From: Candidatus Sulfotelmatobacter sp.
GTDB lineage: Bacteria; Acidobacteriota; Terriglobia; Terriglobales; Acidobacteriaceae
DNA: 64,000 nt
Direction: 5' to 3'
NCBI GenBank assembly: GCA_030041215.1
Contig: JASHOH010000037.1
Location: forward strand, 24,891 to 88,890
Below the pieces are notes generated by a model. It did no database searches. It had not been told where the DNA came from and was given only the letters and a program-made list of their open reading frames with translations. Shown piece by piece: positions 20,734-28,215 of this stretch (positions are counted from its first letter, which is position 1; every line of letters begins with the position of its first letter). A program made the translations under genes and the position numbers.

Positions 20734-21384
20734 CTAGAAGTGCCAGACTGCGCCGCCCGCTACAAAGTAGTTATGCTGGCGAGTCTTGCCGGTGTCGGCG
20801 AGCGGCAAATCCGGAGTGCCCGACCAGAAATCCCGTGCCTCGCCGCGGAATCCAAGATGGCGGAAGCGGCGCTGGAACGGATTCAAGTCCAGCCCCACAC
20901 CTCCTTGCAGCACGCCCGAAGTCGTTGAGCCTCCCGGGTTCGTTCCGTAATAGTTCAGGTTGTTACTCTCCGTAAAATGCGCAAAACCCCCGCCAATGCT
21001 TACCCATGGAGAAACCGCCGTGGCAGGAAACAAGTTGAGCCGCAAACCTGGGGTCAGGAAATACTGTTTGTATTCGGAAGGAACCACGTCACCACCCGAG
21101 CCGAGCTTTTCATCTAAATTCAACACCGCGAGGACTTCACCAGAGAGACCGACGATTGGGGTCGTTAGGAGGCGTCGCGAATAGTTAACTTCGAAACTAA
21201 GTCCGTGCCCAGAGCGAACAAAGGGATTAACAGCGGGCGCGTTCGGGCCATGGATGCCTTGGTCGCTGATGAACATGCGCCCGATCATGCCGGTCAATTG
21301 GTTTGGCTCATCTTGAGCCGCAGCCTGCCCGATGGCGCACAGCGCCAGCATCAGGACTGCAATTATGGCCTGTTTCCCAGACAT
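20734..21384 (-). CDS. Outer-membrane beta-barrel-like protein
   Basis: 216 aa with a signal peptide (about 1-23, ending AAAQ). Alternating polar/hydrophobic strands follow (GLSFEVNYSRRLL, VSPWVSIGGGFAHF, NYFVAGGAVWHF). The C-terminal residue is Phe preceded by alternating hydrophobics, the usual outer-membrane insertion signal. This fits a small eight-stranded barrel of the OmpA/OmpW size class; function unknown. GGAGGAAGA sits directly before the ATG at 21384. It stands alone. Confidence 0.8.
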   Translation of the reverse strand: MSGKQAIIAVLMLALCAIGQAAAQDEPNQLTGMIGRMFISDQGIHGPNAPAVNPFVRSGHGLSFEVNYSRRLLTTPIVGLSGEVLAVLNLDEKLGSGGDVVPSEYKQYFLTPGLRLNLFPATAVSPWVSIGGGFAHFTESNNLNYYGTNPGGSTTSGVLQGGVGLDLNPFQRRFRHLGFRGEARDFWSGTPDLPLADTGKTRQHNYFVAGGAVWHF

Positions 21385-21571
21385 TCTTCCTCCAGGATGC
21401 GGGACTAAAATTTTCTAAGATAAAAGCAGCCTAGCATGAAGACTAACGTTTTCAGTCCCTTGGACTTGTCATCTTGGTGCCTAAAGTCACCTCCCTTACT
21501 TGCTCAAATTCACCGCTTGGTAGTGGCTCAGTTTGAAACTTGAGAGCAATTCTTCTCTCCGTTCTCCGTGG

Positions 21572-21686
21572 CGTGCCCTGAGCGCAGCCGTTTTTCAGGC
21601 GGAGCGAAGGATCTCCCTACCCACTGGTCATTGGGTGTGAGATTCCTCGCCCCGCTGGTGAAAGCGCGGGGCCTCGGAATGACACC
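21572..21686. repeat. Dispersed repeats, family A, inside a 352-bp non-coding gap
   Basis: The first unit (about 21577-21613) reads CCTGAGCGCAGCCG, TTTTTCAGGC, GGAGCGAAGGATCT and is almost identical to the unit at 25320-25357. The second unit (about 21643-21684) is GATTCCTCGCCCCGC, a GGTGAAA loop, GCGGGGCCTCGGAATGAC, an extended palindrome. The whole gap 21385-21736 otherwise shows no gene. Confidence 0.7.
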
Positions 21687-21736
21687 AACTCGACCGGCGG
21701 AATCCCTCCCTCCGTGACGGGCCAGGGCGCAACGGA

Positions 21737-23260
21737 ATGCTAAAATTCATAGATTGCATGCCTGCCCAGAACCTAACTATCTCCCTTCCTGGCCCGGAGA
21801 GCTCCGAATCTGATCTGAACGATCAGATTTCTCCCCAGCATCCGCCGAAGATCGGTTTCGTCAGCCTGGGATGTCCCAAGAATCTCGTCGATAGCGAGGT
21901 CATGATGGGGCTGGTAGCGCGTGCCGGGGCTACCCTTTCGCCGCGCGCCGAAGACGCCGACGTGATCGTGGTGAACACCTGTTCGTTCATCGAGAGTGCG
22001 CAGCAGGAATCGGTGAACACGATACTGGAAATGGCAGCCCATAAAGCTAAGGGCCGGGCAAAGAAACTCGTTGTTGCTGGCTGCCTTGTAGAACGGTTCC
22101 GAGAAGAAATCCGCAACCGCATTCCGGAAGTCGATGCGGTCGTAGGAACTGGCGAATTACAAGGTATCCTTGCCGCCACCGGAGTCGCCCCTGCGCCCGC
22201 CCCCTCTCCGCTTGTGGTGCTGCCTTCCCGTCCCGAAGGCGGCGCTCGCGCGGCACAAGGCCGATTTTCGCGTGGCGAATGGGACGGCGCCATCGCCGAC
22301 CTGCCAAACTATCTTTACGACGACGAGACTCCGCGCATTCTCGCCACGCCGAAGTCGACGGCCTACATCAAGATCGCCGAAGGTTGCAATCATCCCTGCA
22401 CGTTCTGCATCATTCCCCAGTTGCGCGGGCAGTTTCGCTCGCGCCGCTTTGAATCCGTCATTGCCGAAGCCGAGCGTTTGGCGCGAAGCGGCGTTCGCGA
22501 AATCACCCTCATTGGCCAGGACACGACTTGTTACGGCGAAGACTTTGGCCTGAAGGACGGACTCGCACTGCTTCTCGAGAAACTTGCAAAGATCGAAGAT
22601 CTCGGCTGGATTCGCTTCCTCTACACCTATCCAAACAAGATCACGCTAAAGCTGCTGGAAACCATCGCATCGACGAAGAAGATATGTTCTTACATCGACC
22701 TGCCCTTACAGCACGCGTCCGCGACCGTGCTTAAACGCATGAAGCGTGGCGGGGGTACCGATGTATTCTTGCGCTCCATTGAAAAGATGCGCCGCATCGT
22801 TCCCCATCTCACCTTACGCACGTCGTTCATCGTCGGCTTTCCCGGAGAAACGAAAAGCGAATTTGAAGAGCTGTGCGAATTCGTGCGCGCGGCTCAATTT
22901 GATTGGATGGGAACTTTCTCCTATTCCGATCAGGAGGGAGCCGGCTCCTACGCCCTTGAGAAGAAACTTTCTGCACGCGAAATCGAGGGCCGCCGCAAAC
23001 ACCTGATGGCAATCCAGCGCAAGATAAGCCGAAAGAAAAAGAAGGCGCTCGTTGGCAAGCGGTTCGATTTGTTGCTCGAAGGAAATTCCGAGGACACTGA
23101 CTTACTGATAGAAGGCCGCACCGCCATGCACGCTCCCGAAATCGACGGCAAAGTCTTCGTGAACGATTTCCCTGGCGGGCTTACCCCCGAATTCGGCAGC
23201 TTTTATCGCTGCCAGATCACCGAAGCTTACGACTACGACCTGGTAGCGAGAATCCTTTAG
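21737..23260 (+). CDS. rimO: Ribosomal protein S12 methylthiotransferase
   Basis: Radical-SAM enzyme that adds a methylthio group to Asp of ribosomal protein S12. N-terminal UPF0004 domain carries FVSLGCPKNLVDSEV, with further cysteines in VVNTCSFIESA and VVAGCLVERF. The radical-SAM triad is EGCNHPCTFCIIP (CxxxCxxC). A C-terminal TRAM domain follows. It is 507 aa, longer than the usual ~440, because of an N-terminal extension of about 35 residues and a Pro/Ala-rich insert (about residues 150-190) between the two domains. The start ATG at 21737 is tentative; ATG 21758 is also possible. Confidence 0.94.
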   Translation: MLKFIDCMPAQNLTISLPGPESSESDLNDQISPQHPPKIGFVSLGCPKNLVDSEVMMGLVARAGATLSPRAEDADVIVVNTCSFIESAQQESVNTILEMAAHKAKGRAKKLVVAGCLVERFREEIRNRIPEVDAVVGTGELQGILAATGVAPAPAPSPLVVLPSRPEGGARAAQGRFSRGEWDGAIADLPNYLYDDETPRILATPKSTAYIKIAEGCNHPCTFCIIPQLRGQFRSRRFESVIAEAERLARSGVREITLIGQDTTCYGEDFGLKDGLALLLEKLAKIEDLGWIRFLYTYPNKITLKLLETIASTKKICSYIDLPLQHASATVLKRMKRGGGTDVFLRSIEKMRRIVPHLTLRTSFIVGFPGETKSEFEELCEFVRAAQFDWMGTFSYSDQEGAGSYALEKKLSAREIEGRRKHLMAIQRKISRKKKKALVGKRFDLLLEGNSEDTDLLIEGRTAMHAPEIDGKVFVNDFPGGLTPEFGSFYRCQITEAYDYDLVARIL

Positions 23261-23269
23261 CCCTTCTTC

Positions 23270-23302
23270 ACTCAGCGTAAAATCAAAACTGAGTGTTTTA
23301 CG
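23270..23302 (+). promoter_or_regulatory. Two interlocking inverted repeats before yacG
   Basis: ACTCAG (23270-23275) pairs with CTGAGT (23289-23294), while CGTAAAA (23276-23282) pairs with TTTTACG (23296-23302). The two stems cross, so they are either mutually exclusive or form a pseudoknot, and the second ends directly at the yacG ATG. It could be a weak rimO terminator or a translational control element. Confidence 0.4.
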
Positions 23303-23509
23303 ATGCCCCGCAAGCGCACAGTGAAGGTCCGCTGCCCAATCTGCAAGAAAGAAGTGAAGAACAGCGATCCCGAATTTCCCTTCTGCAGCCGGCGCTGCCG
23401 CACGCTTGATCTCGGCAAATGGGCCAGTGGGGATTATGTGATCGCATCCCCAGTCAAAGACTCGGAAGAACGCATGCAAGATCGGGGCAAAGGATCGGAG
23501 GATGTATGA
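23303..23509 (+). CDS. yacG: DNA gyrase inhibitor YacG (zinc-binding)
   Basis: 68-residue zinc-finger protein that in E. coli binds the GyrB C-terminus and inhibits gyrase. Four Cys ligands are visible in CPICKKEV and FPFCSRRCRTLDLGKWA, the family core. The C-terminus is charged and likely disordered. It lies between rimO and pgpA, probably cotranscribed. ATG start at 23303. Confidence 0.93.
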   Translation: MPRKRTVKVRCPICKKEVKNSDPEFPFCSRRCRTLDLGKWASGDYVIASPVKDSEERMQDRGKGSEDV

Positions 23510-23522
23510 AGAACTCATTCGT

Positions 23523-23592
23523 GTGCGGGCGGGACGCCCGCACGACAGCCGCCGAGGACTCTTCGACTTGGCTCAGGGCAGGCGGCGCTACC
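23523..23592. repeat. Dispersed hairpin repeat, family A, between yacG and pgpA
   Basis: GTGCGGGCGGGACGCCCGCAC is a strong hairpin, followed by GGACTCTTCGACTTGGCTCAGGGCAGG, which is the inverted form of the CCTGAGC..GAAGG module. It fills most of the gap between the two genes. Confidence 0.65.
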
Positions 23593-23602
23593 GATAGCGG
23601 CA

Positions 23603-24169
23603 ATGCAAAAGGCGCCTGACGTGGAAACGCGCAGTGCCAAGCCGCTCGATCGTAGGGCCAGCGCCTGCCCTGAGCCTGCCCAAGGGGCGTCCCGCCCAGC
23701 ACCACGCTGGGCTTCAGTGATCGCAACTTTCTTCGGCATCGGCTACCTGCGCCCTGGCCCGGGCACTTGGGCCTCGGCTGCGACAACCCTTCTGTGGGCC
23801 GTAGTCGTCCACGCAATCGACGCCTCATTCCGCATTCCAATTGCGATCACCCTTTCCATTCTCATAGTACTGATCGGTATTCCCGCTGCCACTAAAATCT
23901 CGCGCGCCTCCGGCAGGAAGGATCCACAAATCGTTGTCATCGACGAAGTCGCCGGTCAACTCATCGCACTCATCGGCGTCCCACTTGCATGGAAGCCTTT
24001 TCTCGCAGGCTTTATACTGTTTCGCCTCTTCGACATCCTCAAACCACCCCCGGTTCGGCAACTGGAGACGCTTCCCGAAGGCGCCGGCATCGTGTTCGAC
24101 GACGTGGCCGCTGGCCTCTACGCTTTTGCGATTGTGCATCTCTTGCTCCACTTTGGCCTTCTAAGATAG
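23603..24169 (+). CDS. pgpA: Phosphatidylglycerophosphatase A
   Basis: Membrane enzyme that dephosphorylates phosphatidylglycerophosphate to phosphatidylglycerol. The core shows FFGIGYLRPGPGTWAS, the acidic motif IVVIDEVAGQLIAL, and FRLFDILKPPPVRQLE with the metal-binding Asp residues. Hydrophobic helices are spaced as in PgpA. The first ~37 residues are not typical of the family. They include CPEPAQGASRPAP, encoded by a family A dispersed repeat (23661-23700). The true start may be the GTG at 23717, just before the conserved core. Confidence 0.9.
   Translation: MQKAPDVETRSAKPLDRRASACPEPAQGASRPAPRWASVIATFFGIGYLRPGPGTWASAATTLLWAVVVHAIDASFRIPIAITLSILIVLIGIPAATKISRASGRKDPQIVVIDEVAGQLIALIGVPLAWKPFLAGFILFRLFDILKPPPVRQLETLPEGAGIVFDDVAAGLYAFAIVHLLLHFGLLR
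23661..23700. repeat. Family A repeat lying inside the 5' end of pgpA
   Basis: GCCTGCCCTGAGCCTGCCCAAGGGGCGTCCCGCC matches the CCTGAGC..AAGGG module seen in nearby intergenic regions. It is in frame, without stop codons, in the extra N-terminal part of pgpA. Confidence 0.55.
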
Positions 24170-24208
24170 GTTCTTCTAAAATAGCTTCTGCATAGGCGTA
24201 CTTTCCGC

Positions 24209-25282
24209 ATGGGATTCTCCGATCGCATCCTCGGCAAGAAAAACGTGAATGGCGGACCGCACATCGAGTCGGTCTCACCCGTATTGGCGCTCGCGGGCGG
24301 CGAAGTCCGCATTGCCGGCTCGGGCCTGCGCCCGCAGCAATATCAGCGGCCGCGCGTGCGCTTCGGCGACGTGGAAGGCGGGGTCGTGGTCAGCTCAGAT
24401 TCCTTTCTCGTTGCGCGCGTTCCTGAGGGAGCAACGTCCGGCCCGGTCGTCGTCGCTACTGACGGGCATGTCAGCAATGCTCAGACAATTCGCGTGGCTG
24501 TGCCCATCGCCGAAAATCTGCATCCCGTGACCAATCCCGCGCTCGATGCGCAGGGCAACATTTACGCAACGTTCTCCGGCGCGCGCGGCCAGAAGGTTCC
24601 GGTCGCCGTGTTCAAGATCGATACCAACTATGCCGTGAAGCCGTTCGTGGCCGACATGATGAACGCAACCGGCATCGCCTTTGATCGATCGGGGCACATG
24701 TACGTCTCCTCCCGCCACGATGGCGCCGTTTACCGCGTGGCCTCCAACGCAACCATGATTACCTACGCCGAGGGCATGGGCATCGCCACAGGAATTGCTT
24801 TCGACCGCAATCAGAATCTCTACGTCGGCGATCGCAGTGGCACGATTTTCAAAATTGATCGCGACCAGAAGGTCTTCGTCTTCGCCACCCTTGAGCCCAG
24901 CGTCTCCGCGTATCATCTTGCCTTCAATCCTCAAGGCGATCTGTTCGTGACCGGCCCCACCACTTCCAGTTTCGACAGCGTTTATCGCATCGACCCCCAC
25001 GGCACCGTCAGCACGTTTTATCGCGGCCTGGGGCGCCCTCAAGGTCTTGCCTTCGATATAGAAGGAAATCTCTACGTTGCCGCATCCCTCGCAGGCAGGC
25101 GCGGCATTGTGAAGATCACGCCGTCAGGGCAGGTCAATTTGGAAGTCGCCGGCCACGGGTTGGTCGGTCTCGCCTTCGCCCCTGGACGCAGCGTGATTCT
25201 CGCCACCAACGATCCCGCCGGTAACGGCGCGGTGCATCATCTTTCATGGAACGTTCAGGGCCTGCCGCTGTTGCCAGAGTAG
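24209..25282 (+). CDS. IPT/TIG-domain plus NHL-repeat beta-propeller protein
   Basis: 357 aa. A TIG/IPT Ig-like domain (about 15-95; HIESVSPVLALAGGEVRIAG) is followed by at least four NHL/SMP-30-like blades (about 105-330), with recurrent FDRSGHMYVSS, FDRNQNLYVGD and FDIEGNLYVAA units. The segment between about 20 and 350 looks like a closed propeller. There is no signal peptide (start MGFSDRILGKKN), so it may be cytoplasmic or use a non-classical route. Lactonase-like or scaffold functions are possible; none can be assigned. Confidence 0.85.
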   Translation: MGFSDRILGKKNVNGGPHIESVSPVLALAGGEVRIAGSGLRPQQYQRPRVRFGDVEGGVVVSSDSFLVARVPEGATSGPVVVATDGHVSNAQTIRVAVPIAENLHPVTNPALDAQGNIYATFSGARGQKVPVAVFKIDTNYAVKPFVADMMNATGIAFDRSGHMYVSSRHDGAVYRVASNATMITYAEGMGIATGIAFDRNQNLYVGDRSGTIFKIDRDQKVFVFATLEPSVSAYHLAFNPQGDLFVTGPTTSSFDSVYRIDPHGTVSTFYRGLGRPQGLAFDIEGNLYVAASLAGRRGIVKITPSGQVNLEVAGHGLVGLAFAPGRSVILATNDPAGNGAVHHLSWNVQGLPLLPE

Positions 25283-25313
25283 CGCCGCGGCTCCGTCCAT
25301 TCCGCGTGATGGG

Positions 25314-25358
25314 CGTCATCCTGAGCGCAGCCGTTTTCCAGGCGGAGCGAAGGATCTT
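25314..25358. repeat. Dispersed repeat, family A (best-conserved copy)
   Basis: GTCATCCTGAGCGCAGCCG, TTTTCCAGGC and GGAGCGAAGGATCTTT. Nearly identical to 21577-21613 over about 38 bases. It sits between a propeller-protein gene and cinA. Confidence 0.75.
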
Positions 25359-25435
25359 TAAGACATCTCTACGAATGGGAAGCTACAGTTCAGCTTTCAG
25401 CCGCGACTGCTTCCGTTTCATTTACACTTCTACCC

Positions 25436-26680
25436 GTGAACGCCGAAATCATTGCTGTCGGCTCCGAACTGCTGACGCCTTTCCGAACTGACACAAACTC
25501 TCTCTATCTCACCGATCAGCTCAATCAACTCGGAGTCGAGGTCATCTTCAAAAGCGTCGTGGGAGATGATCTCAAGCGCCTCGTCGCTGCCGCGCAGCAC
25601 GCATTATTTCGTTCGGAAATAATCATTTTCAGCGGCGGCCTCGGGCCCACTGAAGACGACCTTACCCGCGAAGCCGTGGCCGAGGCTCTCGGTATTCCGT
25701 TGCGCCGCGACCCAGAAGTCCTTACTGCAATCGAGCGCCGCTTCGCATCGCGAGGCTGGAAGATGTCTGCCAACAACGCCAAGCAAGCCGACATTCTGGA
25801 AGGCGCCACGGTTCTCCCCAACGCCAACGGCACCGCGCCCGGACAGTGGCTCAGCGGCAAGGTCGAAGGCCGCGAGCGCATCATCATTCTTTTGCCCGGC
25901 CCTCCTCACGAACTGAAAGCTTTGTTCGAAGCCGAATGCCGCGAGCGCCTGCGCGCGAAGGTGCCCCCAGCTCACATTGCCACACGCACCTTGAAAGTGG
26001 CCATGCTGGGTGAATCTCACGTCGATGCGCGCATCGCTCCCATTTACAAAAGATACAGCAGCGTGCAGACCACGATCCTGGCCGGCGCGGGAGAAATTGA
26101 AGTGCATTTCAAATCTCGCGGCGAGACCTTGGACGCCGCGCAAGCGGCAGTGGATGAAGTCGCCGATGCTATCGAAGACGAGCTTGGCGACGCCGTTTAC
26201 TCGCGTGACGGGCAGTCGCTTGAGCAGATCGTCGGCTATTGGTTGCAGATGCGCGGCGCAACTCTTGCCGTCGCAGAATCCTGCAGCGGCGGCCTTCTCG
26301 CCGAACGCATAACATCGGTCAGCGGCAGCTCGCGTTATTTCGTCGGTGGGGCAGTGGTTTATTCTAATCCGTTGAAAACCGAACTCGCCGGCGTTCCCGC
26401 CGACATGATCGAGCGCCACGGCGCCGTCAGCCGCGAAGTCGCCGCGGCCCTGGCCGAAGGCATTCGCTATCGCTGCGAAGCAACGCTTGGCGTTGGCATC
26501 ACCGGCGTGGCCGGACCTACGGGCGGAACCGCCACGAAGCCCGTTGGTCTCGTCTACCACGCACTCGCCAGCGACAGCGGAACGGAAGTGATCGAGCGCA
26601 ACTTCCCCGGCGACCGCAAACGCATTCGCCGCTTCGCCAGCGCCATGGCACTGGATATGGTGAGGAAAAAGCTGATGTGA
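25436..26680 (+). CDS. cinA: CinA family protein (nicotinamide-nucleotide amidohydrolase / ADP-ribose pyrophosphatase)
   Basis: 414 aa, full length. N-terminal MoCF/COG1058 domain: NAEIIAVGSELLTPFRTDTN and FSGGLGPTEDDLTREA. C-terminal PncC-type amidase domain: VAESCSGGLLAERITSVSGS and GVGITGVAGPTGGT, which deamidates NMN. The start is a GTG at 25436. CinA acts in pyridine nucleotide salvage, and in some bacteria is linked to competence. The thpR gene follows 149 bp later. Confidence 0.95.
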   Translation: MNAEIIAVGSELLTPFRTDTNSLYLTDQLNQLGVEVIFKSVVGDDLKRLVAAAQHALFRSEIIIFSGGLGPTEDDLTREAVAEALGIPLRRDPEVLTAIERRFASRGWKMSANNAKQADILEGATVLPNANGTAPGQWLSGKVEGRERIIILLPGPPHELKALFEAECRERLRAKVPPAHIATRTLKVAMLGESHVDARIAPIYKRYSSVQTTILAGAGEIEVHFKSRGETLDAAQAAVDEVADAIEDELGDAVYSRDGQSLEQIVGYWLQMRGATLAVAESCSGGLLAERITSVSGSSRYFVGGAVVYSNPLKTELAGVPADMIERHGAVSREVAAALAEGIRYRCEATLGVGITGVAGPTGGTATKPVGLVYHALASDSGTEVIERNFPGDRKRIRRFASAMALDMVRKKLM

Positions 26681-26829
26681 ACGCAGCTTCTGGCTTTTAG
26701 CGTTTAGCTGTTAGCTTGTGAACTTGAGATTCGAGCAGCACGAATTAACTCCGAGAGCCGGGCATCGAATCAATCCCGGATTCGCGCCATAGCCAAGAGC
26801 TAAAAACTAATAGCTAAGAGCCGATTCCC

Positions 26830-27417
26830 ATGCGCCTCTTTGTTGCCCTCGACATCACTGACGACATTCGCGAGCGTATCGCTCGCTTTCTCGACGGTGT
26901 GCGCGAATTTGCTCCCGATGCCCGCTGGGTGCGCCCGGAATCCTTACATATCACTTTGAAGTTTATTGGAGAGAAGCCCGATGCTTTCGTCGATCAGATC
27001 AAAAAGGCGTTGTCCAGCATCGAAGCGGCGGCAATCGAAATGAATTTTGGCGGCTGTGGCTTCTTCCCCACTGCGAAAGCGCCACGGGTTTTCTGGATCG
27101 GCGTCGAAGCAGGGCCGAATTTAAACGCATTGGTCGGTCTCGCAGATGAGAAACTTGCCCAAGTCGGTATTCCAAAAGAAACGCACGCCTATAGCCCGCA
27201 TCTCACGTTGGCGCGTGCGGCGGGCGGGTCGGGATCGCCGCGATGGCGGAAGGGCGACAAACCCAACCGTGCCTTCCAGCGGCTCCAGGAAAAATTGGCG
27301 GCCCTGCCGGTTCCGGAGTTTGGTACCATGATCGCCCGCGAGTTTTTTCTGTACCAGAGCCAGCTAGGCCGTGGAGGCTCGAAGTACACGAAGCTGGTGC
27401 AATTTGCTTTGCAGTAG
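26830..27417 (+). CDS. thpR: RNA 2',3'-cyclic phosphodiesterase
   Basis: 2H phosphoesterase family, 195 aa. The two catalytic HxT motifs are HITLKFIGE (about residue 41) and HLTLARA (about residue 125). It opens 2',3'-cyclic phosphates in RNA; bacterial homologues were called 2'-5' RNA ligases. The ATG at 26830 begins MRLFVALDI. The gap upstream contains the simple repeat-like text 'AGCTAAAAACTAATAGCTAAGAG', palindromic around TAGC. Confidence 0.93.
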   Translation: MRLFVALDITDDIRERIARFLDGVREFAPDARWVRPESLHITLKFIGEKPDAFVDQIKKALSSIEAAAIEMNFGGCGFFPTAKAPRVFWIGVEAGPNLNALVGLADEKLAQVGIPKETHAYSPHLTLARAAGGSGSPRWRKGDKPNRAFQRLQEKLAALPVPEFGTMIAREFFLYQSQLGRGGSKYTKLVQFALQ

Positions 27418-27459
27418 TTATTCGGAAGTTTGCGGCAGTGGACTTGGCTTCCCCGGCGA

Positions 27460-27555
27460 AACCTCGGCGGCTTTTCTTCACGATCTTTGCGGTAAAGAAG
27501 CTTTTGAACGCAAAGTGCATAAAGAGATGCCGCGAAGAAAGCAAAGGAAACCTCT
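27460..27555. repeat. Dispersed inverted repeat, family B
   Basis: CTTTGCG (27485-27491) and CGCAAAG (27509-27515) flank AAGAAGCTTTTGAA, and further AAAG-rich text follows. The same core (CTTTGCG, AAGCTTTT, CGCAAAG) recurs at 38392-38490. It fills most of the thpR-plsY gap. Confidence 0.6.
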
Positions 27556-27570
27556 GATAATTACTCTGCT

Positions 27571-28215
27571 GTGTTCGTTACCATAAGCTTCACCTTGCCG
27601 ACGCTAATCATCATCGCCGCCTCGAGCTACCTGCTGGGATCTATTCCCTTCGGCTATCTCTTGGTCCGACTTTTCCGTGGCGAAGACGTGCGTCTGAGCG
27701 GCAGCGGAAACATCGGGGCCACCAATGTCTCCCGCAAATCGCCGATGTTGGGAGTCGTAACCCTGATATTCGATGCCTTGAAGGGAGCGGCGGCCGTCAC
27801 CCTGGCATTTCGTTTGTGCAGTTCGACTTCCTCGAGCACGCGAATTTCTGTCGCATCGCTCGCCGCGCTGTGCGCCGTGGCCGGCCACATTTTTCCCATC
27901 TGGCTGAAATTTCGCGGTGGCAAGGGAGTCGCAACCGGTCTCGGCTCTTTTCTTCTAATCGCTCCTAAAGCAGTAGTGATCGCGGCAGGGATTTTCGTTG
28001 CCGTCCTGTTCATTTTCCGTTATGTCTCACTGGCATCGATGATCGCTGTCGGCTGTTTTCCTTTGATTGTCTTTGCGATGCATATGTACGGCGATGCGCC
28101 CCCTGCCTTGGCGTTCATCGCCGCCACTTCCCTTCTCATCATCGCCCGGCACTATGCAAACATCCGCCGCCTTGTTGCCGGAACCGAATGTCGCTTTGGA
28201 GTTCGGCGCCCATGA
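27571..28215 (+). CDS. plsY: Acyl-phosphate glycerol-3-phosphate acyltransferase
   Basis: Integral membrane enzyme that transfers an acyl group from acyl-phosphate to sn-glycerol 3-phosphate, the first step in phospholipid synthesis. It is 214 aa with about five to seven helices. The three family motifs are present: SYLLGSIPFGYLL with GSGNIGATN, the glycine loop FRGGKGVATGLG, and the region ATSLLIIARHYANIRRL. The start is a GTG at 27571. Its stop overlaps the gpsA start (ATGA), which indicates translational coupling with the enzyme that makes its substrate. Confidence 0.95.
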   Translation: MFVTISFTLPTLIIIAASSYLLGSIPFGYLLVRLFRGEDVRLSGSGNIGATNVSRKSPMLGVVTLIFDALKGAAAVTLAFRLCSSTSSSTRISVASLAALCAVAGHIFPIWLKFRGGKGVATGLGSFLLIAPKAVVIAAGIFVAVLFIFRYVSLASMIAVGCFPLIVFAMHMYGDAPPALAFIAATSLLIIARHYANIRRLVAGTECRFGVRRP

